Source of the DNA: Candidatus Pantoea soli
GTDB lineage: Bacteria > Pseudomonadota > Gammaproteobacteria > Enterobacterales > Enterobacteriaceae
Assembly (NCBI RefSeq): GCF_007833795.1
Contig: NZ_CP032702.1
Location: 3,100,001 to 3,164,000 of the forward strand
Length of the DNA: 64,000 bases
Direction of reading: 5' to 3'
Below the pieces are notes generated by a model. The model did no database searches, was not told where the DNA came from, and was given only the letters and a program-made list of their open reading frames with translations. Below, one piece after another: positions 1-8,831 of this stretch. A program made the translations under genes and the position numbers. Position 1 is the first letter of the stretch. Every line of letters starts with the position of its first letter.

Positions 1-657
1 TATTTTGTCGACCGCTACGGTAAAGAGGCAGCCCGACAGACGCCGCCGGTGGCGCGTATGCTCGATGCCGGTGTACCAGTAGGTCTGGGCACGGATGCCA
101 CCCGCGTTGCCAGCTATAATCCGTGGACCGCGCTGTACTGGCTGGTTTCCGGCCGCACGGTGGGGGGCATGCAGCTGTATGACGATAACGCCCGTCTCGA
201 CCGCGAAACCGCGCTGATGCTGTGGACCAAAGGCAGCGCCTGGTTCTCTAACGAGCAGAGCGCCAAAGGCGAGATCAAAGTGGGACAGCTGGCCGATCTG
301 GTGCTGCTGTCGAAAGATTTCTTCAGCGTACCGGAGGAGGAGATCAAGGGTATTGAATCCGTGCTGACGCTGGTGGATGGCACGATTGTCTATGCGGCAG
401 GCAGCTTTACGCCGCTGGCGCCGCCGCCGGTACCGGTGCTGCCAGAGTGGTCGCCGGTGACAACCGTGCCGGGTCACTATCGCAGCGCCCCGCCGCAGGC
501 CAGCGGACGCGCCGCCATGATGCCGAAGGTGCACCAGTGCAGCGGCCCGTGCGGCGTGCACAGCCATGCGCACGATGTGGCACGTCAGTCGGCGGTGCCG
601 GTGTCAGATAATCACGCCTTCTGGGGCGCGCTGGGCTGCTCCTGCTTCGCATTTTAA
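1..657 (+). CDS. Amidohydrolase family protein, C-terminal part (starts before window)
   Basis: The frame is open from base 1 and ends at TAA 657, so the 5' part of the gene lies outside the window. The visible 218 residues hold the end of a metal-dependent amidohydrolase barrel: GVPVGLGTDA, with the Asp that normally binds metal or acts as general base, then the closing beta-sandwich pattern GQLADLVLLSKDFF and VLTLVDGTIVYAAG. This suggests a YtcJ/amidohydrolase-3-like enzyme acting on an amide or cyclic substrate that I cannot name. The last 70 residues are unusual: a Pro-rich linker followed by a Cys/His-rich tail with HQCSGPCG and HSHAHD, which could bind metal. The family call is firm; the substrate is unknown. 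Confidence 0.75.
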   Translation, partial: YFVDRYGKEAARQTPPVARMLDAGVPVGLGTDATRVASYNPWTALYWLVSGRTVGGMQLYDDNARLDRETALMLWTKGSAWFSNEQSAKGEIKVGQLADLVLLSKDFFSVPEEEIKGIESVLTLVDGTIVYAAGSFTPLAPPPVPVLPEWSPVTTVPGHYRSAPPQASGRAAMMPKVHQCSGPCGVHSHAHDVARQSAVPVSDNHAFWGALGCSCFAF

Positions 658-681
658 CCGCACGCCGGGTAGCGCATGGCG

Positions 682-1629
682 CTACCCGGCCAGCCGGAAT
701 CCCTGCTTGCCGTTCTTCTTGATCTGATACATCGCTTCATCCGCCCGCTTCAGGGCATCGTTAAAGCTGTCGCGGGGCTGCACCGGCGCGATGCCAATGG
801 AGGCGCCAATCTGCGCATGACCATTATCCAGATTAAACGGGGTCAGCGCGGCGTCCAGCACCGCCTGCGCCAGAATGCGCACCTTCGGGTAGTCGATCAG
901 AAACGGCAGCAGCAGGACAAACTCATCGCCGCCCAGCCGGCCCACTACCACGCTGGCGGGCACGACTTCCGTGATGCGCTGGCTGAGCTGAATCAGCACT
1001 TCATCACCGCTGCGGTGGCCGAGGGTATCATTGACGTGCTTGAAATTGTCGAGATCGATAAACGCCATGCAGAGCGGCCCCTGCGCCAGCAGCTGGCTGA
1101 AGTGGCTTTGCAGCGCGTGACGGTTTGCCAGCCCGGTCAGCGGATCGTGAAGCGCCAGCATGGCGAGCTGCGCTTCGTAGTTCTTCTCTTTGGTCATGTC
1201 GATATGGGTGCCGGTGACTTTCAGCGGATTGCCCTGCGCATCCCATTCGGTTACGCGCCCGCGATCCAGCACCCAGGTGATGCGACCATTTTTTCCCAGC
1301 ATGCGGTGCAGTGCTTCGTAATAGGGCGCACGCCCTTCGATATGATCGTAAAACGCTCTCAGCACGTCATCGGCATCCTCCGGATGCAGGTGCGCGCGCC
1401 ACTCTTCAAACCGGGCTTCGCTCTCGTTCGGCTGAAAACCCAGCATCGCGCCCCAGCGGCGGTTAAAAATTACCAGCTTGCCGCTGGGAATATCCAGTTG
1501 CCACAGGCACAGCCCGGTGCCATCCAGCGCCGCGCTGAGCTTGTTACGCGCGTCATACGCGATACGCTTCAGGCGCGCATTATGCTTTTTCAGGTTCTGA
1601 ATCTGCTGACGCAGCGCTTCTTCGGACAT
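682..1629 (-). CDS. PAS-GGDEF diguanylate cyclase
   Basis: A soluble sensor-cyclase of about 315 residues. A short coiled N-terminus (LRQQIQNLKKHNARLKR) leads into a PAS domain with PAC-type end (WVLDRGRVTEW...GTHIDMTKEK), then a GGDEF domain beginning HDPLTGLANR with intact signature GRLGGDEF. It is predicted to make cyclic di-GMP from two GTP. No RxxD inhibitory site precedes the signature, so product feedback is probably absent. The open frame runs to 1866, but the first 79 codons are Arg/Ala/Cys-rich and not domain-like, so I chose ATG 1629; no good Shine-Dalgarno is visible and the start is uncertain. The gene is divergent from the hybrid kinase at 1935. Confidence 0.82.
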   Translation of the reverse strand: MSEEALRQQIQNLKKHNARLKRIAYDARNKLSAALDGTGLCLWQLDIPSGKLVIFNRRWGAMLGFQPNESEARFEEWRAHLHPEDADDVLRAFYDHIEGRAPYYEALHRMLGKNGRITWVLDRGRVTEWDAQGNPLKVTGTHIDMTKEKNYEAQLAMLALHDPLTGLANRHALQSHFSQLLAQGPLCMAFIDLDNFKHVNDTLGHRSGDEVLIQLSQRITEVVPASVVVGRLGGDEFVLLLPFLIDYPKVRILAQAVLDAALTPFNLDNGHAQIGASIGIAPVQPRDSFNDALKRADEAMYQIKKNGKQGFRLAG

Positions 1630-1870
1630 ATCGACAGAGGAATGAGAAATAAGGGTTATTTTGCCTGTCGATAATTTTCTGTAAACCAGACAAATGAAAA
1701 GCCGATTTACCACGGAAAAAGGCCGGCGCGCCAGCAGTAACGGCGAAGCAAAGCGGCAAACGCAGCGCACTTCGCTTGCCGGCCCGGCGCACGCGGCCAG
1801 GGTCACGTACGGCAATGTGCGGGCGCGACCGCGTTGCCGTCTCTCTGTCGTACAGATTTTCACCAAATTT

Positions 1871-1884
1871 TAAGAACTTTCTTA
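1871..1884. promoter_or_regulatory. RcsAB-box-like palindrome upstream of the hybrid kinase
   Basis: The 14-mer TAAGAACTTTCTTA is a perfect inverted repeat (TAAGAA/TTCTTA) and matches the RcsAB consensus TAAGAATATTCCTA at 11 of 14 positions. It lies 51 bp before the kinase start at 1935. The response regulator of that pair is RcsB-like, so autoregulation is a reasonable inference. Confidence 0.4.
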
Positions 1885-1934
1885 ACCCGCGCTTAATGAT
1901 GGCCGGGATACGTGTCGCTGTGAAACTGCACTTC

Positions 1935-4900
1935 ATGTTCCCGGTTAAGAGACAACGCGTGGCTAACCCTATCCTGAGCCTGATTTTTCTGCTGAGCCTG
2001 TGCACCCGCGCACTTGCCGGCTCGCTTACGTTTGAGCCGCGCTATGGCCTGGTGGCACCAGAGGTGACCCTGCCGGAAAGCAGCCAGCAGTGGCTTAAAA
2101 AGCACCGCACCTTACGGGTGGGCGTGTGGCAAAACGCGCTGCCACCCTATTCGGTCTCGTTTGAGAAAAATGTCTATGAAGGGCTGTCAGCGGATTATCT
2201 GGCGATTGTCGCGAAGGCACTGAAACTGCCGGTGAAAATGAAGCAGTATCCGAGCCGACTGGCGCTGGCGGAGGCGCTGCGCAAAGGCGAAGTCGACCTG
2301 ATCCCTTACTACACGCTGGCCGCCAATCAGGATACGCACCTGCTGCTGAGCCTGCCCTACTCGCTGGCGCAGAGCGTGCTGATCAGTAAACGCAATGCCT
2401 TCAGCGAAAATGCGCTGAATCAGGGGCGCTTTCGCCTGCTCTATTACGGTGATGAGGTCTTACGCGCCCTGCTGCAGCGGCGCTATCCGCACGCCACGCT
2501 GGCCCCGGCCGCGCCGCCGCTGTGGGCCTACACCGATACCGCCTTCAGCGACAACACCCTGTTCTGGAGTAATTCTGCCACCCAGCGCTTTTTGTCGCAG
2601 CGCGGTTTACACAACGTGATTGAGGGGCATAAAACGCCCTATACCAACGATGTGGATGCCCGTTTCGCCACGCGCGAAGCCAACCGGCCGCTGATCGAGG
2701 CGATTGATGAAATACTGAAAAATATTCCGCTGCGCAACGCGGTGCAGATTGCCGAAGCCTGGAGCCTGGATTATCAGTCGGTGGTTAAGAACCATCCGCT
2801 GGATTTCAGCGACGAGGAGGCCCGCTGGCTGGAAGCGCACCGCGACATTACGGTGAAATACGACCCGACGCATCAGCCGTTTACCTTTACCGACGACCGC
2901 CAGCGCGTGACCGGGCTGAGCGTGGATCTGCTGAAGCTGATCGCGCAGCGCACCGGCATCCGTTTCCACTATCAGGCGCAGCACGGGCTGCCCCGGCTGA
3001 AAGCGCAGCTGAGGCAGCAGCGGGACGCGCTGATTGCGGTCAGTGATGCAGCGGCTCCTGACGACACACTCCGCTACAGCCGCAATTTCCTTTACTCGCC
3101 GTGGGTGGTTATTACCCGTAAAGAGAGTGCGTGGCGCAGCTTTGACGAGATGGCAGGCAAACGCCTCGCTATCTATGAAGGTGCGTATTACCGCGACAGC
3201 CTGCGTCAGCGCTGGCCGCAGATGACGTTTCAGGAGAACCGGGTCGCGGCCGATTCGGTTGCGCAGCTGCAGGAGAAGCAAATCGACGGTTTTATCGTGC
3301 CGTATGAGTCCTCCCTGTTTTTGCTGAATAACCATTTGGGTGACAGCTTCAAAGTGGCGTTTGTCGCGCCGCTGCCGATGTTCCGCATGGCCATGGCGGT
3401 TAATGCGCAGGATCGGCCACTGCTGTCGATCCTGAATAAAGCGCTGTCCGATATTCCGCAGCCCACCCTGCAGTCGCTGAGGGATCGCTGGATTAAATAC
3501 ACGCCGCCGGCCACCACCACCGCCTGGCAGAGCTATCACCGCTATCTGCTGCGCATTGTGGCGGTGGCCGGACTCGGGCTGCTGTTTTTCCTGTGGCGTA
3601 ACCATCTGCTGAAAGCGTCGCTGATTAAGCAGCGTCAGCATGAGCAGGAGATCAGCCAGCAGCTGCGGCATATCGAATCGCTGATGGCTGATCTGCGCAA
3701 AGCCAATGAGGTGGCGGTGCGCGCCAGCGAGGCAAAAAGCACGTTTCTGTCGCACATGAGTCACGAGATCCGCACGCCGCTGGCGGCGCTGATCGGGCTG
3801 CTGGAGATTGAGCACCTCGGTCAGAGCACGCCGGAACAGCGGCAGAAAAACATTGATGTGGCCTGGGCTTCGTCGCGCTCGCTGCTGTCGCTGGTGGGGG
3901 ACATTCTGGATCTGGCCAAAATCGAGTCCGGCCATTTCAGCGTGCGCTTAGCGCCCATGTCGCTGAGCGAAGTGGTGCGGGACTGCGAAGCGCTGTTCCG
4001 TCAGGTGGCAGAAAACAAAGGGCTGGCGCTGCATACCCGGCTGGAACTGCAGCAGGATCAGGTCTGTTTTGATGCGGTGGCCCTGAAGCAGATCCTCTCT
4101 AACCTGGTGAGCAATGCCCTTAAATTCACCCACGCCGGTGAAGTGGAGATTGCGCTGTATCAGGCGGACGACGAGCCGGTGTATGTGCTGGAAGTCAGCG
4201 ACAGCGGCAGCGGTCTGACGCCGGAGCAGCAGCAGGCAATTTTTGAACCCTTTATTCAGGTGGATCAGGGCAGCAATCGCGTCAGCGGCACCGGCCTTGG
4301 CCTGAATATCTGTCGCCGGCTGGCGGTGATGCTCGGCAGCGAACTGCAGGTGGAGAGCGCCCCTGGTGAAGGCAGCGTATTCATGCTGCGCTTTCGCGCG
4401 GAGCCGGCGCTGCTGCTGCAGGAGTCGCCCTGCGCAGCGCCGACGCCGGAAAACGTGGCGCTGCGCATTCTGATTGTTGATGACAACGCCACCAATCGCC
4501 TGCTGCTGACGCAGCAGCTGCAGTATGCCGGTCATCATGTGCTGGTGGCCGACAGCGGCGAAGCGGCGCTGGCGCTGTGGCGGGAAAACCAGCCTGACCG
4601 CATTATCACCGACTGCAACATGCCGGTGATGGACGGCTTTGAATTCACCCGCCGCCTGCGGGCCGAAGAGAAGAGGCTGGTGCGCCGTGCGGTGCCGGTG
4701 TATGGCCTGACAGCGATGGCGGAAGAGCGCATCGCCCTGCAGGCACAGGAAGCGGGCATGAATGGCTGCCTGTTTAAACCGCTGGAGCGCAGCCACCTGC
4801 TGCAGGTCATCACCGGCGCCCCGGTCAGCCCGGCACGCAATGAGGCGCTGTTAACGCTGGACAATCTCGCCGCCAATAACCCGCAGGCGTGGCGCGATTT

Positions 4901-5195
4901 AATCGTCACCGCCGGTCAGCAAAACGCCTGGGATCTGGCAAAGCTGACCCGGGCTGTGGCGCAGCAGGATTTTGCCGCTGCCCGCCATGCCGCGCATCAG
5001 CTGCTGGGCAGCGCCCGCTTACTGCGGGCCGACGCCTTACAACAGGCCTGCCACGCCGCTGAGCAGGCGGCCGCACAGCAGCAGATCGTGCAGCTGCGGC
5101 AGTGCCTGCCTGAGGTCACAACCGCCGTGACACAGCTGGAAGCGCTGTTTCACCATGCGCTCAACACGCATCAAACTGAAGAGGAAATATCATGA
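1935..5195 (+). CDS. BvgS/EvgS-type hybrid sensor histidine kinase
   Basis: A 1086-residue unorthodox sensor kinase. A signal peptide (basic KRQR, then a hydrophobic stretch ending ALAGS near residue 30) is followed by two periplasmic SBP_bac_3 (Venus flytrap) domains, about 58-290 and 305-530. A membrane helix follows at about 535-555. The HisKA box SHMSHEIRTPL has His610. HATPase motifs are NLVSNALKFTH, DSGSG and GTGLGL. A receiver domain has phospho-acceptor Asp893 (DCNMPVMDG) and a C-terminal HPt domain has His1021 (AAHQLLGSARL). The full His-Asp-His relay is intact. Signals are probably small periplasmic ligands or pH. ATG 1935 gives the best signal peptide; GTG 1959 after TAAGAGA is an alternative. 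The stop overlaps the regulator start by 4 bp, so the two are coupled. Confidence 0.9.
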   Translation: MFPVKRQRVANPILSLIFLLSLCTRALAGSLTFEPRYGLVAPEVTLPESSQQWLKKHRTLRVGVWQNALPPYSVSFEKNVYEGLSADYLAIVAKALKLPVKMKQYPSRLALAEALRKGEVDLIPYYTLAANQDTHLLLSLPYSLAQSVLISKRNAFSENALNQGRFRLLYYGDEVLRALLQRRYPHATLAPAAPPLWAYTDTAFSDNTLFWSNSATQRFLSQRGLHNVIEGHKTPYTNDVDARFATREANRPLIEAIDEILKNIPLRNAVQIAEAWSLDYQSVVKNHPLDFSDEEARWLEAHRDITVKYDPTHQPFTFTDDRQRVTGLSVDLLKLIAQRTGIRFHYQAQHGLPRLKAQLRQQRDALIAVSDAAAPDDTLRYSRNFLYSPWVVITRKESAWRSFDEMAGKRLAIYEGAYYRDSLRQRWPQMTFQENRVAADSVAQLQEKQIDGFIVPYESSLFLLNNHLGDSFKVAFVAPLPMFRMAMAVNAQDRPLLSILNKALSDIPQPTLQSLRDRWIKYTPPATTTAWQSYHRYLLRIVAVAGLGLLFFLWRNHLLKASLIKQRQHEQEISQQLRHIESLMADLRKANEVAVRASEAKSTFLSHMSHEIRTPLAALIGLLEIEHLGQSTPEQRQKNIDVAWASSRSLLSLVGDILDLAKIESGHFSVRLAPMSLSEVVRDCEALFRQVAENKGLALHTRLELQQDQVCFDAVALKQILSNLVSNALKFTHAGEVEIALYQADDEPVYVLEVSDSGSGLTPEQQQAIFEPFIQVDQGSNRVSGTGLGLNICRRLAVMLGSELQVESAPGEGSVFMLRFRAEPALLLQESPCAAPTPENVALRILIVDDNATNRLLLTQQLQYAGHHVLVADSGEAALALWRENQPDRIITDCNMPVMDGFEFTRRLRAEEKRLVRRAVPVYGLTAMAEERIALQAQEAGMNGCLFKPLERSHLLQVITGAPVSPARNEALLTLDNLAANNPQAWRDLIVTAGQQNAWDLAKLTRAVAQQDFAAARHAAHQLLGSARLLRADALQQACHAAEQAAAQQQIVQLRQCLPEVTTAVTQLEALFHHALNTHQTEEEIS

Positions 5196-5896
5196 AGGAC
5201 TGCACTGTCTGGCAGATTGCCGTGCTGGATGATCACCCGCTGATTGGCAAAGCCATACAGTATCTTTTAGCGCAGGAGCCGCAGCTGGTGCTGGCTGGCG
5301 CCTTTGCCCAGCGTCAGCCGCTGATGACCTTTCTGCAGCAGCAGCCGGTCGATGTGCTGGTGCTGGATTATATGCTGGGAGAAGACCAGCTGGATGGTCT
5401 GCAGATGGTCAGGCAGTTGCGCCTGCGCTATCCGCAGCTGCGCATTCTGGTCTCTTCGGCGGTGGAGAAACCGGCCATCGTTCAACTGCTGCTGAAAGAG
5501 GGCGTGCAGGGCTTTGTGGGCAAAAGCCAGCCGCAGGAAGTGCTGGTCGCGGCGCTTCATCAGATCTGTCGCGGCAAGCGTTTTCTGACCGCGGACATGC
5601 TGCTGGCGCTGGAAAAATTCAACGAGAGCGATCGGGAGATGCACGATTACCTGACGCCGCGCCAGAACGGTGACGATATCACGCCCCTGCTGCGTGAATT
5701 GAGCCCGCGTGAAATTGAGGTGATCCGCTGTTATCTCGATGGCCTGAGCATCACACAGATTGCCTGTAAATATGCGCGCAGCCGTAAAACCATCAGCGGC
5801 CAGAAACAGGCGGCTTTGCGCAAGCTGGGACTGCGATCCGATCTGGAACTGTTCAACTACAAGCAGCATTTCAGCGAACTGGTGATCACGCACTGA
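5192..5896 (+). CDS. RcsB-like LuxR-family response regulator
   Basis: A 234-residue cytoplasmic response regulator, translationally coupled (ATGA) to the hybrid kinase and so its likely phosphotransfer partner. The N-terminal receiver has the acidic pair LDDH (Asp13/14), phospho-acceptor Asp59 (VLVLDYMLGED), and Lys in FVGKSQ. The C-terminal LuxR-type helix-turn-helix begins LSPREIEVIRCYLDG. Its recognition segment (SRKTISGQKQAALRKLGL) resembles RcsB (KTISSQKKSAMMKLG) more than EvgA or BvgA, judged from memory of RcsB. An RcsB-type DNA reader joined to a BvgS-type kinase fits the palindrome at 1871-1884. Target genes are inferred, not shown. Confidence 0.85.
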   Translation: MKDCTVWQIAVLDDHPLIGKAIQYLLAQEPQLVLAGAFAQRQPLMTFLQQQPVDVLVLDYMLGEDQLDGLQMVRQLRLRYPQLRILVSSAVEKPAIVQLLLKEGVQGFVGKSQPQEVLVAALHQICRGKRFLTADMLLALEKFNESDREMHDYLTPRQNGDDITPLLRELSPREIEVIRCYLDGLSITQIACKYARSRKTISGQKQAALRKLGLRSDLELFNYKQHFSELVITH

Positions 5897-6027
5897 CGAT
5901 GGCGCGGCGCAGAAACGCTGTTCTGTGATCGGGATCATCACGGGAAGACGGTGTCCGACTGCCATCATGAATTCTAGTATGGTAGTTTGGCAGTTACCCG
6001 ATACGCAGCTTAACGGCGGAGAACACG

Positions 6028-7092
6028 ATGCAGCTGACAATGCGCTGGTTTGGTCCGAAAGAAGACAAGATTTCACTGGAATATATCCGGCAGGTGCCGG
6101 GCGTGCGCGGCGTGGTGGGCGCCCTGTACGATGTGCCGCCTGGCGAGATCTGGCCGCCGGAGAAGATCCGCGCGCTGGTGGATCAGGTGCAGGCGGCCGG
6201 GCTGACGGTGGAAGTGATTGAAAGCGTCAACATCCATGATGACATCAAGATCGGCCTGCCGAGCCGCGATCGCTACATCCACAATTATCAGCAGACGATC
6301 CGCAATCTGGCCGCCGCTGGCGTTAAAGTGATCTGCTACAACTTCATGCCGGTTTTTGACTGGATGAAGACCGATATGCACTACGTGCTGCCGGACGGCT
6401 CTGTCACTATGGCCTTTGAAAAGAAAGGCATTGATAAAAGCCTTGATGAGGTGGTGCAGGAGGTGCTGGGCAGCGCCAACGGCTTTGCCCTGCCCGGCTG
6501 GGAACCAGAACGTCTGGCGCAGGTTCAGACGCTGTTTGCCCGCTATAAAGAGGTGGATGAAGCGAAGCTACGCGCCAATCTGGCCTATTTCCTTAAGGCA
6601 GTGATCCCGGTGTGCGAGGAGGTCGGCGTGAAGATGGCCATCCACCCGGACGATCCGCCGTATTCGATCTTTGGCCTGCCGCGCATCGTAAAGAATCGCG
6701 ACGATCTGGACTGGATCTGTCGTGCGGTTGACTCGGAGGCCAACGGTATTACGCTGTGCACCGGTTCAATCGCAGAAGATCCGCAAAACGATGTGTATGC
6801 CATTCTGGCCGAATTTGCGGCGCGCGGACGCATTCCGTTTGCGCATGTACGCAACATCAAAATCATTCAGGACAAAGATTTCTACGAGTGCGCGCACCCC
6901 ACGGAATACGGATCGCTGGATATGTATAAGGTGCTGCAGTCGCTGTATGACAATGGCTTTACCGGGTATATCCGTTCCGATCACGGCCGCTTTATCTGGG
7001 GTGAAACCGGCCGGCCAGGCTACGGCTTGTATGACCGCGCGCTGGGCACCACCTATCTGCTGGGGCTGTGGGAAGCCTTAACTAAACGCTAA
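6028..7092 (+). CDS. uxuA: Mannonate dehydratase
   Basis: A 354-residue enzyme that dehydrates D-mannonate to 2-keto-3-deoxygluconate in glucuronate/hexuronate breakdown in the cytoplasm. It begins MQLTMRWFGPKEDKISL, typical of UxuA, and keeps CYNFMPVFDW, the metal-site segment MAIHPDDPP, LCTGS, HVRN and the C-terminal SDHGR. It is shorter than the E. coli enzyme (about 394) but fits the shorter UxuA forms. GGAG lies 5-8 bp before ATG. It stands alone here, without uxuB, kdgK or an uptake gene. The upstream segment 5965-5985 is AT-richer, but I could not support a UxuR/ExuR operator there. Confidence 0.93.
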   Translation: MQLTMRWFGPKEDKISLEYIRQVPGVRGVVGALYDVPPGEIWPPEKIRALVDQVQAAGLTVEVIESVNIHDDIKIGLPSRDRYIHNYQQTIRNLAAAGVKVICYNFMPVFDWMKTDMHYVLPDGSVTMAFEKKGIDKSLDEVVQEVLGSANGFALPGWEPERLAQVQTLFARYKEVDEAKLRANLAYFLKAVIPVCEEVGVKMAIHPDDPPYSIFGLPRIVKNRDDLDWICRAVDSEANGITLCTGSIAEDPQNDVYAILAEFAARGRIPFAHVRNIKIIQDKDFYECAHPTEYGSLDMYKVLQSLYDNGFTGYIRSDHGRFIWGETGRPGYGLYDRALGTTYLLGLWEALTKR

Positions 7093-7213
7093 CCCGGGGC
7101 CGGAGACACTGGCCTGCGCCCTTGCCGGCGGGTGGCGCGGTGCAGCCCGCCAGCGCAGCGGACGGCAGAAGGAAAGCCGCCGCTTTTACGTGCCCAGCGA
7201 TACCCGTCGGGTG

Positions 7214-7612
7214 CTATAAACGCTGTATCGCTGTGACCTGAACCAGCATACGTCCTGCCGAGCGCTGCAGCGTTCCGTGCACCGCCACCAGATCGTCCGG
7301 CTTCACTTCCTGCCCTTTCCACAGCGCATCCGCAATATGTAACATTACCGTGCCCTGTTCATCGCGCAGCAGGTAGTGCTGTTTGCCGCTTTGCTTAATA
7401 ATATTTCCTTTCATGGAAACCGATGTGTTATCGGGTATTTTTGCCAGCGTGCCACTCATAATTTGCTGCTGACCATCCGTGATTGCGCGATAGCCACTTT
7501 TCTGGTCTTGCGGTGCGGGCGGCGTGCCATGCGGATTAAATCCGCCTTTATCCTGAGCGCTGACGAAAAACGCAGCAAAGAAAAGTCCATATAAAAAGTT
7601 ACGCTGCGACAT
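7214..7612 (-). CDS. YgiW/YdeI-like BOF (OB-fold) periplasmic stress protein
   Basis: A 132-residue exported protein: hydrophobic signal segment (NFLYGLFFAAFFVSAQ), a Gly/Pro linker (GGFNPHGTPPAPQ), then a bacterial OB-fold domain with MSGTLAKIPDNTSVSMKGNI, HYLLRDEQGTV and VAVHGTLQR. Relatives YgiW and YdeI are periplasmic proteins induced by peroxide, cadmium or antimicrobial peptides; their ligands are not well defined. The start has a GAGG ribosome site. The region upstream (7613-7979) is AT-rich and shared with the divergent yciG. The family is clear; the exact paralogue is not. Confidence 0.85.
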   Translation of the reverse strand: MSQRNFLYGLFFAAFFVSAQDKGGFNPHGTPPAPQDQKSGYRAITDGQQQIMSGTLAKIPDNTSVSMKGNIIKQSGKQHYLLRDEQGTVMLHIADALWKGQEVKPDDLVAVHGTLQRSAGRMLVQVTAIQRL

Positions 7613-7979
7613 TAATCACCTCTCATAAAAAAATAAAATTAAATTTCTGTATTAAGAATAATACCTGATAAAAATTGTACAAACGCATAGAGTGAGAATG
7701 AATCACGTTTATCACCCTTAAAAATAAACGTTAAAAATCATACAACTAAAAAGCAAAAATGCTATAAGCGAAACCGTAAAATAGTTGTACAGTATTTTTT
7801 AGCTTGTATAAAAATTAATTGTAAAAACCAGTCGTTAATATTTTTTTGAAAACCAAAACCGATTAATAAAACGCAGCTTAGGAATAATCCTGAATAGCCA
7901 GCTTGTTAATTATCAAATTACCGCTAGCCTTAACATGCACTCGAAATACTTATTATCTTGAACCTCTGAGGAGTTAATG
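7613..7979. other. AT-rich divergent intergenic region
   Basis: About 365 bp without a gene between the YgiW-like gene and yciG, strikingly AT-rich next to its neighbours. It must hold both promoters. It contains the RcsAB-like palindrome at 7879-7892 and a weaker match at 7652-7665 (TAAGAATAATACCT, 10 of 14). No small ORF with a convincing ribosome site was seen. AT-richness of this kind is a common target for H-NS. Confidence 0.5.
7879..7892. promoter_or_regulatory. RcsAB-box-like palindrome upstream of yciG
   Basis: TAGGAATAATCCTG is a near-palindrome (TAGGA/TCCTG) matching the RcsAB consensus at 11 of 14 positions, 87 bp before the yciG start. Suggestive only. Confidence 0.35.
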
Positions 7980-8165
7980 ATGAGCAATCCACGTGGTGGT
8001 GCAGGTAATTTCGCCATGAATCCTGAACGCGCTCGCGAAGCGGGCAAAAAAGGCGGACAAGTCAGCGGCGGGAATTTTCGTAATAACCCGGAGCGGGCCA
8101 TTGAAGCTGGCCGCAAAGGCGGTAAAAAGAGTCGTCGTACGGTAGCGAAAGTTGCCAGTCAGTAA
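7980..8165 (+). CDS. yciG: KGG-repeat stress protein YciG
   Basis: A 61-residue, very basic, Gly-rich protein with two copies of the stress-induced KGG motif: RGGAGNFAMNPERAREAGKKGG and then GNFRNNPERAIEAGRKGG. It is the usual first gene of the sigma-S-dependent yciGFE locus, and yciF follows 32 bp downstream. Its molecular role is not known. Two in-frame ATGs occur (7977 and 7980); GAGGAG at 7968-7973 is better spaced for 7980. Confidence 0.9.
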   Translation: MSNPRGGAGNFAMNPERAREAGKKGGQVSGGNFRNNPERAIEAGRKGGKKSRRTVAKVASQ

Positions 8166-8197
8166 CCGTTAAACCTCTGTCAACGAAGGAGAACATC

Positions 8198-8717
8198 ATG
8201 AACAGCCAGGAACATTTTCTCGACTGGGTCAGAGATGCCCATGCCATGGAAAAGCAGGCCGAAAGCATGCTGGAAAAAATGGCCGCCCGACTGGAACACT
8301 ATCCGGATCTCCGGCAGCGCATTGAACAGCACATTGAAGAAACCCGCGAACAGCAAACGCTGGTACAGAGCGTCATTGATCGCTATGACACTTCCCGTTC
8401 GGTGATCAAAGACACCGCAGGCAAACTTTCTGCGTTTGGCCAGGCCATGGGCGGCATGATGACCGAAGACGAAGTGGTAAGACGAAGTGGTAAAAGGCGC
8501 TATCAGCGGCAACGTATTCGAAAACTTCGAAATTGCCAGCTACACCTCACTGATTGCTGCTGCGCAGAAGCTGAACGACAGCGAAAGCGTGGCGATCTTT
8601 ACCCGGATTCGTGAGCAGGAGATTGCTATGGCGGAGTGGACACTGGCCCACCTGCCGGACGTGACGGAACAGTTCCTGATTCGTTCAGACACACCAGGCG
8701 TGGAAGCGAAGAAGTAA
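8198..8717 (+). pseudogene. yciF: YciF (DUF892 ferritin-like) gene, frameshifted by a 13-bp duplication
   Basis: The first frame encodes residues 1-94 of a DUF892/YciF protein (MNSQEHFLDWVRDAHAMEKQ, then MGGMMTEDEVV) and then runs into non-homologous sequence to 8614. The remainder (VKGAISGNVFENFEIASYTSLI to TPGVEAKK, stop 8717) lies in the next frame. The break coincides with a perfect tandem 13-bp duplication at 8468-8493. Removing one copy restores a 168-residue protein, close to the usual YciF length of about 166. The intact protein is a dimetal helical-bundle stress protein. No yciE follows. GGAG precedes the ATG well. Whether this is a real mutation or a base-calling error cannot be told here. 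Confidence 0.88.
8468..8493 (+). repeat. 13-bp tandem duplication inside yciF
   Basis: GACGAAGTGGTAA occurs twice back to back (8468-8480 and 8481-8493) without mismatch. The 13-bp extra length shifts the yciF frame by one. Confidence 0.95.
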
Positions 8718-8790
8718 GTTTTCGCGCAACGCCTGGTGATTTCCCTGGAGACGTTCAATATTGCGAGAGCTTTAAGATGACCTGATGGTC

Positions 8791-8829
8791 AGCCAGCCGT
8801 GTCACGCTGGGCACGACTGGCTTTTTTTT
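8791..8829 (+). terminator. Rho-independent terminator after yciF
   Basis: An 11-bp stem (AGCCAGCCGTG / CACGACTGGCT, one mismatch) followed by eight T residues. Confidence 0.85.
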
Positions 8830-8831
8830 CG

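Noticed and set aside
676..1674. Long open frame on the plus strand opposite the PAS-GGDEF gene
   Set aside because: Its translation is the antisense shadow of a clear GGDEF domain and resembles no protein; such shadows are common in GC-rich DNA.
5960..5990. UxuR/ExuR operator before uxuA
   Set aside because: The sequence has some symmetry (TATGGTAGTTTGGCA) but does not match the known operator well enough.
8468..8493. Programmed frameshifting in yciF
   Set aside because: There is no slippery run or stimulatory structure; the 13-bp tandem duplication fully accounts for the frame change.
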